Positions 43,738 to 52,918 of a stretch of 64,000 nt of DNA are shown here, piece by piece. The position numbers were made by a program, and so were the translations under genes. The stretch is from Bradyrhizobium sp. ORS 278 (lineage in GTDB: Bacteria > Pseudomonadota > Alphaproteobacteria > Rhizobiales > Xanthobacteraceae). The DNA is taken from NCBI RefSeq assembly GCF_000026145.1, contig NC_009445.1:6540501-6604500 (forward strand), given 5' to 3'. Positions within the stretch are counted from its first letter, which is position 1. Each line of letters starts with the position of its first letter. The notes beneath the pieces were generated by a model. That model was not told where the DNA came from and made no database searches. It worked only from the letters and a program-made list of their open reading frames with translations.

Positions 43738-46353
43738 TTGACCGAAGCCCTTGATGCAAATCCGCGCGCTGCCGAGCTGATCAAGAGGACGCCAGACCTG
43801 CGGACCTCGCAGGCGAGCACCATCGGCCAACCGCCGCTCAAGGCCTTGCAGCTGCTCACCGCCGCCTCCGGCCTCGCCGGCCTGGGCTACGAGATCGTCT
43901 GGACCCGGCAGCTAGCGCTCGCGCTGGGCACGGAGATGATGGCGGTGCTCGGCGCGATCGCCGGCTTCTTCGCCGGCCTCGCGCTCGGGGCTTTCGTCCT
44001 CGATCGCCACATTCGCCAGGCGCCGCAGGCGCATCGGGTCTACGCCATTCTGGAGGCGGTCATTGGCGTCTGGGGTGTGTGCGCGATCTGGCTGCTGCCG
44101 GCGAGCGCTCGCGCGCTCGCGCCGCTGCTGGGCACTTCCCCCTCACCGGTGCTGCTGTGGACTGCAAGCTTCCTGCTGCCGACGCTGGTGCTGCTGCCGG
44201 CGACGGTGGCGATGGGCGGTACGCTCACGGCGCTCGAGCGGATGATGTCGGCCGCGCGTGGCGACGGCACGGTCAGCGCGGGCGTTTATGGCGCGAACAC
44301 CGCCGGCGCCGTAGCCGGCACGCTGCTGTCGACCTTCGTGCTGATCCCGACGCTTGGGCTCGCGACGACGCTGCTCGTGCTCGCGGCTGTCAACGCAGCC
44401 TGTGCGTTGATAGCGCTGCGGCTCGGCCGCTCCGCGAACGCAGCGGACCCCGAGCCCGATCAGCGTCGCAGGATGCCCGGCTTGCGCGTCACCGTGACGC
44501 TGTTCGTCACCGGCATCCTCGGCATCGCGTTCGAAGTGCTGGTGGTGCGCTTGGCCGCGCAGATGATGCAGGACACTGTCTATAGCTTCGCCTGCCTGCT
44601 GGCGGCCTATCTGCTCGGCACCGCCCTCGGCGGCCTCATCTGGCAGCGCGTCCGCCTCAGATTGGACGTGGGCACGCCGGGATTGCTCGCCGCGGTCGCT
44701 CTCGCCTGTCTCGGCACGGCGCTGCTCGCGCCGGTGATGGCTGGTGTTGCCGACCAGATCACCGATTATGGTGTCACCGGCGAACTCGGCATCGCATTGC
44801 TGCTGTTTCTGCTGCCGTCCATGGCAATGGGCGCGCTGTTCGGCGAGCTGATGCAGCAGGTGCGCGACATCAACGGGTCGGTCGGCCGGGCGGTCGGCAT
44901 CAACAGCGTGGGCGCGGCGATTGCGCCGCTCGTCGCGGCGCAACTGCTCATTCCGACATGCGGCAGCTGGCTGGCGCTGGTGCTGGTCGCACTTGCCTAT
45001 CTGCTCCTGCTGCAGCCCAACCGGGCCGCGCTGCGCTTGGCCGTGGTGCCGGCGCTGCTCGGGCTCGCGCTCGTCTGGCGGCCGGCGCCGACGCTGGTCA
45101 AGGTACCGCCGGGCGGCAAGCTCCTCGCATTGCGCGAAGGACCGATGGCGACGGCCAGCGTCGTCGACGATGCCTCGGGCGCCCGCTATCTCGAGGTCAA
45201 CGGCCATTTCAGGATGGGCGGCACCAGCTCCGCGCGCTCCGATTTCCGCCAGGCCGCGCTGCCGCTGCTGCTGCATCCGTCACCGCGCAACGCGCTGTTT
45301 CTCGGCGTCGGCACCGGCGCCACCGTGCTCGGCGGCGCGCAGATGCCGGAGGTCGACATCAAGGCCGTCGAGCTGTCGGCCGAGGTGGTGGCGCTGCTGC
45401 CGTGGTTCCCCAATCCCGCGGCGAAGCAGCCGATGCCCCCTGTCGCCGTGGCCGACGCGCGGCGCTTCGTCGTCGCGGATGACGCACATTACGACGTCAT
45501 CGTCGCCGACCTGTTCCATCCCGCGCTGGACGGCAGCGGCGCGCTGTATACGCGCGAGCATTTCGATGCCGTGCGGCGGCGCCTCAGCGACGACGGCGTG
45601 TTCTGCCAATGGCTGCCGCTCTATCAGCTCGATGCGCCGTCGCTACGAGTCATCATCAGAAGCTTCCTTGACGTCTTCCCGGACGGCGCCGCGTGGCTGA
45701 ACCATTACAGCGTGCGCACGCCGATGCTCGCGCTGATCGGGTCGCGCGCTCCGAAAGCGCTCGATCCCGACCGTCTCGCTGTCCGTCTCTCGGATCCGCG
45801 GCTGCGTCCGCTGCTCGGTCCGCTCGGCCTCGACCAGCCGATCGACCTGCTCGGCCAATATGTCGCCGGTCCGGCATCGCTTGCGCGCTTTGCAGGTCCC
45901 GGGGCCCTCAACACCGACGATTTTCCGTTCGTGACCTTCGATGCCCGGCGCAACGTCACCGCGCTGACCGCGCCGCCGTGGGAGCTGCTGCTGACCGTGA
46001 TCGGTCAAGCCGGGACCGACGCAACCGAATTGCTCGATTCGACGCAGCGCGCCGCCTGGCAGCAGCGCCTCGCAGCCTATTGGCAGGCGCGCGACCGTTT
46101 CATTCGGGCCGGCGCATCGCTGTCCGGCGAGCCGCGCGGCGCGGCGTTGATCGCAGCCGCCGCACCCGGCCTGCTCGACGCGGTCCGCCTCAGCGCCGAG
46201 TTCGAGCCGGCCTATACGCCGCTCATCAGCATGGCCAGGTCGCTGCTCGCATCCGACAGGGCCGGCGCCGAGCGCCTGCTTGAAGCGATCGATGCCGCGG
46301 CGCCGTCGCGCCGCGACGCACGCGATCTGCTGTCACGAGAGTTCGGGAGATAG
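43738..46353 (+). CDS. membrane-fused spermidine-synthase-like protein
   Basis: 871 residues beginning with a TTG at 43738 (TEALDANPRAAEL); a later start is possible since the first clear domain begins around residue 40. The N-terminal half has about 12 TM helices of the fused MFS/spermidine synthase type (LGYEIVWTRQLALALGTEMMAVLGAIAGFF, GANTAGAVAGTLLSTFVLIP, FVTGILGIAFEVLVVRL). A SpeE-like Rossmann domain begins near residue 480, with LFLGVGTGATVLGG near 519-531 and VADARRFVV and DVIVADLFHP further on. The C-terminal 150 residues are helical. The aminopropyltransferase activity of this fused family is doubtful. Ends 6 bp from the convergent oxygenase gene. Confidence 0.88.
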   Translation: MTEALDANPRAAELIKRTPDLRTSQASTIGQPPLKALQLLTAASGLAGLGYEIVWTRQLALALGTEMMAVLGAIAGFFAGLALGAFVLDRHIRQAPQAHRVYAILEAVIGVWGVCAIWLLPASARALAPLLGTSPSPVLLWTASFLLPTLVLLPATVAMGGTLTALERMMSAARGDGTVSAGVYGANTAGAVAGTLLSTFVLIPTLGLATTLLVLAAVNAACALIALRLGRSANAADPEPDQRRRMPGLRVTVTLFVTGILGIAFEVLVVRLAAQMMQDTVYSFACLLAAYLLGTALGGLIWQRVRLRLDVGTPGLLAAVALACLGTALLAPVMAGVADQITDYGVTGELGIALLLFLLPSMAMGALFGELMQQVRDINGSVGRAVGINSVGAAIAPLVAAQLLIPTCGSWLALVLVALAYLLLLQPNRAALRLAVVPALLGLALVWRPAPTLVKVPPGGKLLALREGPMATASVVDDASGARYLEVNGHFRMGGTSSARSDFRQAALPLLLHPSPRNALFLGVGTGATVLGGAQMPEVDIKAVELSAEVVALLPWFPNPAAKQPMPPVAVADARRFVVADDAHYDVIVADLFHPALDGSGALYTREHFDAVRRRLSDDGVFCQWLPLYQLDAPSLRVIIRSFLDVFPDGAAWLNHYSVRTPMLALIGSRAPKALDPDRLAVRLSDPRLRPLLGPLGLDQPIDLLGQYVAGPASLARFAGPGALNTDDFPFVTFDARRNVTALTAPPWELLLTVIGQAGTDATELLDSTQRAAWQQRLAAYWQARDRFIRAGASLSGEPRGAALIAAAAPGLLDAVRLSAEFEPAYTPLISMARSLLASDRAGAERLLEAIDAAAPSRRDARDLLSREFGR

Positions 46354-46359
46354 ATGGGA

Positions 46360-46983
46360 TCAGGTGCCGAAGCTGACGCGGTAGCCCCAGCAATCCAGGT
46401 GATCCGGGATCGCGTTGAACGCGATGGTGATGCGCTGATCGCCCTGATTGCGCGGCACCTCGTGATAGAGGTAGCTCGGGAACAGTACCAGGTCGCCGGG
46501 CTCCGCCTGCGGCAGAACATATTTGCCGGCGTTGAACGGGCCGACCGCGGCGCTGCGCGTATGATGGCGGAACGAGAAGTCGCTGCCGCCGGGCGGACGC
46601 ACGAACACCGTGCGGCTGCCGGGATGCGAGGGCGTCAGATAGAAGATGCCGGAGATGAAGCTGTTGGCGTGGGCATGCAAAGTCTGGTTGCCGCCCGTCT
46701 CCAGCATATTCGTCCACATTTCCTTGACCGTCCAGTTCAGCTTCTCGCCGAACAGGAGCTCGCCGAAATCGACCAGCTTGGGCACGGCGAGTTCGGCGAT
46801 GGTCTGGAACAGGTTGTTGGCGCGGGGATCGGCGACCTCGGTATGAAACAGCTGTCCCGAGCGCAGGTTGGTCTCGGTCTTGGCGCTGCGGATCGCCGCG
46901 ACGGCCGCGTCCTTCAACTCCGCACTCAACAGCGCGGGCGAGCGCATCAGCGGTATCGGGAAGAGAGCTTCGATCTGGTCCAT
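46360..46983 (-). CDS. 2OG-Fe(II) oxygenase family protein (TIGR02466-like)
   Basis: 207 residues from the ATG at 46983 (MDQIEALFPIPLMRS), the typical family opening; an in-frame ATG at 47037 adds 18 residues that look non-conserved. The family signature HxHxNSxxSG is seen in TLHAHANSFISGIFYL, with a later His in LFPSYLYHEVPRNQGDQRITIAFN. FPSYLYHEV carries the distal His and RITIAFN the 2-oxoglutarate Arg. Such proteins are cytosolic and of unknown substrate. Convergent with the spermidine-synthase-like gene. Confidence 0.85.
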   Translation of the reverse strand: MDQIEALFPIPLMRSPALLSAELKDAAVAAIRSAKTETNLRSGQLFHTEVADPRANNLFQTIAELAVPKLVDFGELLFGEKLNWTVKEMWTNMLETGGNQTLHAHANSFISGIFYLTPSHPGSRTVFVRPPGGSDFSFRHHTRSAAVGPFNAGKYVLPQAEPGDLVLFPSYLYHEVPRNQGDQRITIAFNAIPDHLDCWGYRVSFGT

Positions 46984-47059
46984 GCCTTGACTGCCTTGCA
47001 CGCCTCGCAACCGCGCGGACAATGTGCCGAATTGCATGACAGAGCGATGACGGCAGACG

Positions 47060-47389
47060 TCAGCGCGACGGGATCTCGTCGGCGCGCAGAATGTTCAGCC
47101 GCTCGCCCGGCTTCAGGCTGTGCGGCCGCTCGCGTACCTCGAGCATCGCCTGCTCGGCCTTCTCGACGCAGTCGTCGAACTCGCCATTGCCGGCCTCGAC
47201 CAGGGCCTGCTGAATGTCCCGCTCGGCGAAATAGCGCGACACGTCATCGGCCGGGAGGCTTGCGGCCAGAGCCCGCGCTTCTGCCACTGCGGCTTCACAG
47301 CTCTCCTTGGTCGGCTCATCGTCATGCGCCAACGCGCCAGCTGCCGAGAGAGCGAGCGCGGCGATGACAAAGCAGAGCATGCGGCACAT
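47060..47389 (-). CDS. small secreted protein, hypothetical
   Basis: 109 residues with a signal peptide (CFVIAALALSAAGALA, cleavage about residue 21) starting HDDEPTKESC. The mature part is acidic, helical, with two cysteines (KESCEA and FDDCVEK) that may form a disulfide. It has no recognised domain, but the pattern of alternating AEA and EKAEQA helices is like small periplasmic helical-hairpin proteins. It lies between the oxygenase and the PHP-like gene on the same strand. Confidence 0.7.
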   Translation of the reverse strand: MCRMLCFVIAALALSAAGALAHDDEPTKESCEAAVAEARALAASLPADDVSRYFAERDIQQALVEAGNGEFDDCVEKAEQAMLEVRERPHSLKPGERLNILRADEIPSR

Positions 47390-47422
47390 GGGAGCATCCG
47401 AACACGGCTATTCCAAAGTCAA

Positions 47423-47488
47423 GGCGCCGGTTCGCGAACCGGCGCCAATCACGATTAGCAGATCCGGCGGGGCGACGCCCGCCGGATC
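47423..47488 (-). terminator. two strong GC hairpins downstream of the PHP-like gene
   Basis: A 24-bp perfect palindrome occupies 47423-47446 (GGCGCCGGTT arms). A second hairpin has arms 47461-47471 and 47478-47488 (GATCCGGCGGG/CCCGCCGGATC, 6-nt loop), 12 bp beyond the stop codon of the PHP-like gene. They separate it from the small secreted protein gene. Confidence 0.6.
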
Positions 47489-47500
47489 GTTGCGGATCAA

Positions 47501-49522
47501 TCAGTCGCGGTTGAAGGCCCAGCGACCCCAGTGGCCCCAGTGACCCCAATGATCCCAGTCGTGCCAGTGATGATGATCCCAAGCCAGCTTGCGCGCCAGC
47601 TCCGCATTCTTCTCGACAAGCAGTTCCGGCGTGCCGCGGGTGCGGACGAAGACCGGGTTCGCATAGAACCAGACGTTCGACCAGGCCTGCACGTCGTTGG
47701 TGACCTTCTTCACGCCGTTGACAACACCGAGGTGCGACGGGCACGCCGCGTCGGTGCAGCTGACATTGACGTTGTTGAGGTCGAGCAGCGGATTGCCGGC
47801 GCTGTCGGACACGTTCGGCGTGGCCGGCGGGATGTTGGTGCCGCGGGCGCGGATGTAGAACGGGGTGCTGCCCGCGGTGAAGGTGGTCCGGAAGCTGAGG
47901 CGGGTCGAACCATCGCGCAGTCTGTAGCTCTGCATCTTGGTCGCCTGGATCTGCTTCGCGATCTTCGCCGACGGATTGTAGACGATGGCCGCACCGGCGG
48001 TGCCGGCGGCATTGGCGACCGCATAGCCCGGAGCTCCCGGCGCGATCGGGCCGGTGATGTCACCGGTGATCAGATCGACGTGGTCGAGAGAGGGCTTGTT
48101 GAGCGGCTGCTTGACGCCGACCGGCAGCAGCAGCGGGTTGTTGAAGGTGTACGGGCTGTTGTTCGTGGCCGGGACGGTCATCTCCATCTCGAGCACGATC
48201 TTCTCGCCCGGACGAACCACCAGCGTCTCGCCCATCGTCTTCCAGTCGTCATCCCACTCGCCCTTGGCGCGGAACACCATGTCCGAGCCGATGATCTGGG
48301 CGTTCACCGAGTAGGAATTGCCCGAACGCATGCCGTCGATGATCGACTGCTGGTCGAAGCGCCGCTCGTTCGGAACGTAGAGGCGGGTGTATTCGCCAGG
48401 GATGAAGTCCGCCGTGGTGCTGGCATCGCGTGCACCATAGACGCCGCGGCTGTGCCAGTCGGAGCTCTGGAACACGAAGATGTTGCGTCCCTCGCCGAGC
48501 AGGCCGTCCCACAGGCCGCCGACCTTGGCGGTGTAGACGCCATGCATGCCGTAGGTGCCGCCGCCGACCGCGCCCGACTTGTACGATCCGGAGCCGCCGG
48601 TGAGGCCGCCTTCGGCCATGTGGCCCGGAGCCTCGATGCCGAACGCCACCGTCGGGCCGGCATTGTTGAAGTCGCGGAAGTGCTCGATGTTGTAGCCGGC
48701 GGTGCCGGTCGCGTTGAACGGTCCCTGACGCTCGGTGTGGGTCGGGATCGCGTAGGACTGCAGCGGATACTTCGCCTGCAGCCAGGTGATGCCGGCGAGC
48801 GCCTTCCCGTGACCGGCGGTGCCGGAGTTGTTCACATTGTCCTTGCCGGTCCAGATCGGGTTGTTGCTGGCATCGACCGGACCAATCGCGTCGGTGTCGG
48901 CGCGGTCGTAGCGGTATTCGAACTCGGCCATCTTGTCGGCATTGCCGTAGCCGCGGGGATTCTGACCGGCGATGACTGCAACGTCGGTGTGCTCGTGACC
49001 CGGAACGATCCATTCCAGACCTTCGACCAGCACCTTGTTATAGGTGGCGGTACGCGCGACGATGGTCGGATACTCGATCTCCTGGATCGACTGCCAACGC
49101 CACATCGTGGCGCCCGTGTCGGTGCCGTTCGGCGTGCCCTTCAGGCTGGTGATGGTGATGCCGTCGATGGTCTTGCCGAGCGTCTGGCTCCAATAGGTGG
49201 TGGTGTCACCCGGGATGTTGGCGCTCGTATCGCTGAAGCGGCAGTCGCGGTTGCCGGAGCCGCCGTGGTTGCCGAGCGTGAACCAGTCGAGGTCAAAATT
49301 ATTGCCGCCGGCCGCCGCCGTGCCCTTGCCGACTGCGCGATCGATCGAATAGCCCGCCGCCACCGAGCCGTCGGTGCAGGTGTTGTGGTTGTGCATGTCG
49401 CCAGCGACATACGGATTGTTCTTGCTCGTCTCCCCCCAACGTTCGCCCGCGTCGGCGCTCTGCGACAGAGCCAGCGATACCGAGGCCGCTGTCAGCAGGA
49501 TTTTCTTGGCAGATGGAACCAT
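47501..49522 (-). CDS. secreted PHP/DUF3604-like protein with His/Trp-rich C-terminal tail
   Basis: 673 residues from the ATG at 49522 (AGGGG ten bases upstream); signal peptide to about residue 25. DMHNHNTCTDGS (H44, H46) matches the first motif of PHP-type phosphoesterases, followed by FDLDWFTLGNHGG and, later, GHEHTDVAVIAGQNPRGYG, IPTHTERQGP, FQSSDWHSRGVYG and VPNERRFDQQSIIDGMRSGNSYSV, the DUF3604 layout. The last 25 residues are an extraordinary DHHHWHDWDHWGHWGHWGRW repeat, likely a metal-binding tail. Probably exported to periplasm or outside and divergent from a HupE-type metal gene cluster. Catalytic activity and substrate are unknown. Confidence 0.85.
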   Translation of the reverse strand: MVPSAKKILLTAASVSLALSQSADAGERWGETSKNNPYVAGDMHNHNTCTDGSVAAGYSIDRAVGKGTAAAGGNNFDLDWFTLGNHGGSGNRDCRFSDTSANIPGDTTTYWSQTLGKTIDGITITSLKGTPNGTDTGATMWRWQSIQEIEYPTIVARTATYNKVLVEGLEWIVPGHEHTDVAVIAGQNPRGYGNADKMAEFEYRYDRADTDAIGPVDASNNPIWTGKDNVNNSGTAGHGKALAGITWLQAKYPLQSYAIPTHTERQGPFNATGTAGYNIEHFRDFNNAGPTVAFGIEAPGHMAEGGLTGGSGSYKSGAVGGGTYGMHGVYTAKVGGLWDGLLGEGRNIFVFQSSDWHSRGVYGARDASTTADFIPGEYTRLYVPNERRFDQQSIIDGMRSGNSYSVNAQIIGSDMVFRAKGEWDDDWKTMGETLVVRPGEKIVLEMEMTVPATNNSPYTFNNPLLLPVGVKQPLNKPSLDHVDLITGDITGPIAPGAPGYAVANAAGTAGAAIVYNPSAKIAKQIQATKMQSYRLRDGSTRLSFRTTFTAGSTPFYIRARGTNIPPATPNVSDSAGNPLLDLNNVNVSCTDAACPSHLGVVNGVKKVTNDVQAWSNVWFYANPVFVRTRGTPELLVEKNAELARKLAWDHHHWHDWDHWGHWGHWGRWAFNRD

Positions 49523-49784
49523 GTCGTTGCCCCTGAAGAATTCGATCGAGTCAAAATGTTGATGACAACGCGAGTAATGCGCTGTCTTTTCGCGTGGCGA
49601 CCAAACCAAAACTCGGAGACAGTTTGTTGAAGGATTTATTTTTACCGATGCTGCTCCACGATGTTCGCGCGCCGTAGCACTTGCGAAATTTTTGTGACAG
49701 CGCGGATTGTCCGGTGACAACGGCGAGTGCGGCGTTGCATAACCCCGCCGCGCCAATGAGCGCGGTCCGAATTGTAAAGATTTG

Positions 49785-50693
49785 ATGTCAGCTCCTGTCA
49801 TGTCGAACGCGGCGACTTTCGAGAGCGCCTCCGCAGGCGCCAATCCGCAAGATGGCCATCGCGAGCTTCACGATCTCAGCGATTCGTCACGGCCGAAATC
49901 CGGCGTCGTGCGCGGACTGCTCAGGGAGCCGCTGCTGCACTTCCTCGTTCTCGGCGGCCTCATTTTTGCAGCTGACGCGATCATGCATCCGCCGGCCAAG
50001 GACGAGAAGGTCATCACCGTGACCAAGGCGCTGCGCCAGTCCTTCATCGACACCTTCGACGAAGACAAGCAGCGGGTGCCGAGCGAGGCCGAGCTGCAGA
50101 AGATGACCGAGGCCTGGGTAGCCAGCGAGATCCTTTATAGAGAGGGCAAGCTGCTCGGCGTCGATCGCGGCGACGAGATGATCCGCGACCGCGTCGCCTT
50201 CAAGCTGCAATATCTGATCTTCGATCAGGTCCGCGTCCCGCAGCCGACCGACGAGCAGCTCCAGGCCTGGTTCGCGGAGAATCACGCGCGGTTCGACGAG
50301 CCCGAGCGCGTCAGCTTCTTCATGACGCCGCCGAGCGACGAGGCCACGGCGCGACGTGCTCTCGACGACATCCGCGAACAGCGCGAAACGGAGGAGCTGC
50401 GCGACCAGACCCGCGCCATTCTCGATCGCCCCGTCCCGAGCCTTGCCGACGGCTTCGGTCAGAGCTTCCGTGACAACCTCCTCAAGCTGCCGCTGCAGGA
50501 ATGGACGCTGCTGCAGTCTAAGGACGGCTGGCATGTGGTGCGTCTCGACGCCCGCAAGCCCGGCGCGCTGGCCAAGTTCGAGGACATCCGCGCCGAGGCC
50601 GCCAAGATCTGGACCACGGAGGAAACGCGCAAACAGGCCTGGGAGGCGGTGAACCGGCTCAAGGCCAACTACACGATCAGGTACGAGCCGTGA
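49785..50693 (+). CDS. membrane-anchored parvulin-like peptidyl-prolyl isomerase
   Basis: 302 residues from the ATG at 49785 (a TTG just upstream and a later ATG at 49800 are alternatives). A TM helix at about 47-66 (EPLLHFLVLGGLIFAADAIM) anchors it in the inner membrane, followed by a SurA/PpiC-like helical region (SEAELQKMTEAWVASEILYREGKLLGVDRGDEMIRDRVAFKLQYLI) and a degraded PPIase-like segment (LPLQEWTLLQSKDGWHVVRLD). The active-site pattern of the parvulin domain is weak, so chaperone function is likelier than isomerase. Its stop overlaps the next start (GTGA), so it is in the HupE operon. Confidence 0.82.
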   Translation: MSAPVMSNAATFESASAGANPQDGHRELHDLSDSSRPKSGVVRGLLREPLLHFLVLGGLIFAADAIMHPPAKDEKVITVTKALRQSFIDTFDEDKQRVPSEAELQKMTEAWVASEILYREGKLLGVDRGDEMIRDRVAFKLQYLIFDQVRVPQPTDEQLQAWFAENHARFDEPERVSFFMTPPSDEATARRALDDIREQRETEELRDQTRAILDRPVPSLADGFGQSFRDNLLKLPLQEWTLLQSKDGWHVVRLDARKPGALAKFEDIRAEAAKIWTTEETRKQAWEAVNRLKANYTIRYEP

Positions 50694-51670
50694 GCGGCTG
50701 GCGCGCGCTTATCCTCGTATTGCTCGCGCTCGCCGCACCTCTGCTGTCGCGGCCTGCCGCCGCGCATCAGGCGACCCTCGCCGTGCTGGAATTCCGCGAG
50801 ATGCGTCCCGGCATCTATATCGGACGCTGGACGACCTTGCCGAAGGACGGCGAGAACCGCATCGAGCTCAAGATGCCCGCGCATTGCTTCCTGCGGCTGC
50901 CCGAGCTCAATTGCGGCGGCAAGGGCCTGGTCGGGCAGATGACCATCACCAATCTCGGCGAGGACTTGTCGGCGGCCATCATCCGAGTCACCTCGCTGGA
51001 CGGCGATACCAAGAGCTACACGATCTCGGCGGCCAACCCGGTCGTCACCGTGCTCGGAACCGGCGCGCCGACCTTGGAGACCTGGCTCGAACTCGCCAAG
51101 ACCTATGTGAATCTCGGTATCGACCACATCCTGCTCGGTGCCGATCACTTGTTGTTCGTGCTCGGCCTGATCTGGATCGTACAGGGCGGCTGGCGGCTAT
51201 TCCAGACAATCACGGCGTTCACGATCGGACACAGCGTCTCGCTGGCGGCAACCGCGTTCGGATGGATCGGCGTGCCGGAAGGTCCGTTGAACGCCTGCAT
51301 CGCGCTGAGCATCGTGTTCGTCGGCGTCGAGATCGTGAAGCAGCAGCGTGGCGAGATTGGGCTCACCGCCCGCTATCCGTGGGCTGTTGCCGCTGGATTC
51401 GGGCTGGTGCACGGCATCGGCTTTGCGAGCGCGCTGGCCGGCCTTGGTCTCGAGCGGCGCATCCTGCCGGCGGCGCTGCTGTTCTTCAATGTCGGCGTCG
51501 AGATCGGACAGATCCTGTTCGTGACGCTGGTGCTCGCGCTGATCTGGGCGCACCGTCGGCTCGGCGCCGTCATTCCGAGCTGGGGCGCGGAGCTGCCGGC
51601 CTATGCGATCGGCTCGGTGTCGATGTTCTGGTTCCTGGGCCGCCTCGTGCGCGTACTGGCCGCCGCATGA
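50690..51670 (+). CDS. HupE/UreJ-family membrane protein, large form
   Basis: 326 residues from the GTG at 50690, overlapping the upstream stop. Signal-like N-terminus (ALILVLLALAAPLLSRPAAAHQ) leads into a periplasmic domain of about 110 residues, then the HupE_UreJ_2 module: GIDHILLGADHLLFVLGLIWIV (about 143-164), FTIGHSVSLAATAFGW, and WAVAAGFGLVHGIGFASALAGLGL with further helices. Conserved His/Asp positions in this module are thought to bind or transport nickel or cobalt. With two paralogues immediately downstream it forms a metal-handling cluster. Confidence 0.86.
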   Translation: MSGWRALILVLLALAAPLLSRPAAAHQATLAVLEFREMRPGIYIGRWTTLPKDGENRIELKMPAHCFLRLPELNCGGKGLVGQMTITNLGEDLSAAIIRVTSLDGDTKSYTISAANPVVTVLGTGAPTLETWLELAKTYVNLGIDHILLGADHLLFVLGLIWIVQGGWRLFQTITAFTIGHSVSLAATAFGWIGVPEGPLNACIALSIVFVGVEIVKQQRGEIGLTARYPWAVAAGFGLVHGIGFASALAGLGLERRILPAALLFFNVGVEIGQILFVTLVLALIWAHRRLGAVIPSWGAELPAYAIGSVSMFWFLGRLVRVLAAA

Positions 51671-52299
51671 CAACACAGAGAGCTGGCATGAACGGCCGTA
51701 AAATTGTGCAAAGCGTCGCTACCCTCGCGCTGGTCACGGCGCTGAGCGCGAGCCCATCACTGGCCCATGAGCAGAGCGGGGTCGGCGGCGGCCTTGCCAG
51801 CGGATTGCTGCATCCGTTGACCGGGCTGGATCACCTCGTGGCCATGGTGGCTGTGGGCATCTGGGGCGCGCAGCTCGGCGGCGTCGCGATCTGGGTGCTG
51901 CCGATCGTGTTTCCGCTGGTGATGGCGTTCGGCGCGGTGCTGGGCATCCTCCACATCGGCCTTCCAGTTCCCGAGCTGGTGATTGCGCTGTCCGGGCTGA
52001 TCCTGGGCCTCGCCGTCGCCCTGCGCGTTCGCGTGCCCTTCGCGGTGGCGGCGGCGATCATAGCGATCTTCGCCATCTTCCATGGTCATGCGCATGGCGC
52101 CGAGCTTCCGGGCTCGGCCAATCCGCTGGCCTATGGCTGCGGCTTCGTGGTCGCGACCGGTTTGCTCCATGCCTGCGGCATCACGATCGGCGCGCTCGCG
52201 CGCTGGCCGGGTGGCGAGCGGATCATCCAGGGCATCGGCGCCGCGATCGCCGCGCTTGGCGGCTATTTCCTGGTCGCGAGCCTTGGAGTGGCGGCATGA
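51667..52299 (+). CDS. HupE/UreJ-family membrane protein
   Basis: 210 residues, starting at the ATG at 51667 that overlaps the upstream stop; an in-frame ATG at 51688 (MNGRKIVQ) has a slightly better purine stretch. Signal/TM (VATLALVTALSASPSLAHE), then HPLTGLDHLVAMVAVGIWGAQLGG, the hallmark of HupE/UreJ, plus FAIFHGHAHGAELPGSANPLAYGCGFVVATGLLHACG, a His-rich loop. Six TM helices are predicted. It is probably a nickel/cobalt permease; hydrogenase or urease genes are absent here. Confidence 0.9.
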   Translation: MTTQRAGMNGRKIVQSVATLALVTALSASPSLAHEQSGVGGGLASGLLHPLTGLDHLVAMVAVGIWGAQLGGVAIWVLPIVFPLVMAFGAVLGILHIGLPVPELVIALSGLILGLAVALRVRVPFAVAAAIIAIFAIFHGHAHGAELPGSANPLAYGCGFVVATGLLHACGITIGALARWPGGERIIQGIGAAIAALGGYFLVASLGVAA

Positions 52300-52916
52300 C
52301 TGCGCGTTTGAGAACCGCTCTGCTGGCTTCGCTGGCGCTGCTGATGCAGAGCCAGATCGCCGACGCGCATATCGTCTCCGCCCGGTTGGGCGACTTCTAT
52401 GCCGGCGCGCTGCATCCGCTTCTCACCTTGCAGGACGTGCTGATCTGGGCGGCGCTCGGACTGCTGGCGGGCTCGATCAGCGCGGCGAGCGGCCGATGGC
52501 TCGTGCTCGTGTTTCCGCTCGGCCTCTGCAGCGGGCTTGCGCTCGCGACGACGGCGGGCCTCGGCCCGTCGTCCCCGCTGATCGATGCGGCGACGATTCT
52601 CGTTCTCGGCCTGCTGCTGGTCGCCGCGTTGCGCATTCCAGCCGCCCTGCTCTGTCTGATTGCGTTTGCGCTTGGCGTCATGCGTGGCGCGGTCAATGCC
52701 GGCGAGCTTCTGCCGCAGACCGACCGGCTGCTCTATGCCGCCGGCCTCGCCAGCGCGGGCTATGTCGTGATCACGCTGGTGATGGCGCTGGCGTTGACGT
52801 TCCGGCGTCCCGATACCGCACCTGTATCGAGCTGGCGCGGCATCGCGGTCCGCGCCGTCGGCGGCTGGGTCGCCGCGATCGGCCTGATGATGGCTGGACT
52901 ATCGCTGGCGGCCTGA
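52296..52916 (+). CDS. third HupE/UreJ-like membrane protein
   Basis: 206 residues; ATG overlaps the preceding stop by four bases. Signal-like N-terminus (ALLASLALLMQSQIADAHIVSARLGDFYAG), then ALHPLLTLQDVLIWAALGLLAGSISA, a HupE-type first motif in which GxDH is replaced by TLQD, then five more TM helices. It lacks the HGHAHG loop, so it may be a subunit or a divergent paralogue. It closes the operon that begins with the parvulin-like gene; the start of the prepilin peptidase follows after 2 bp. Confidence 0.75.
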   Translation: MTARLRTALLASLALLMQSQIADAHIVSARLGDFYAGALHPLLTLQDVLIWAALGLLAGSISAASGRWLVLVFPLGLCSGLALATTAGLGPSSPLIDAATILVLGLLLVAALRIPAALLCLIAFALGVMRGAVNAGELLPQTDRLLYAAGLASAGYVVITLVMALALTFRRPDTAPVSSWRGIAVRAVGGWVAAIGLMMAGLSLAA

Positions 52917-52918
52917 GC

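Noticed and set aside
50690..52916. Part of a hydrogenase or urease cluster
   Set aside because: HupE/UreJ homologues are present, but no hydrogenase or urease structural or maturation genes are in the window.
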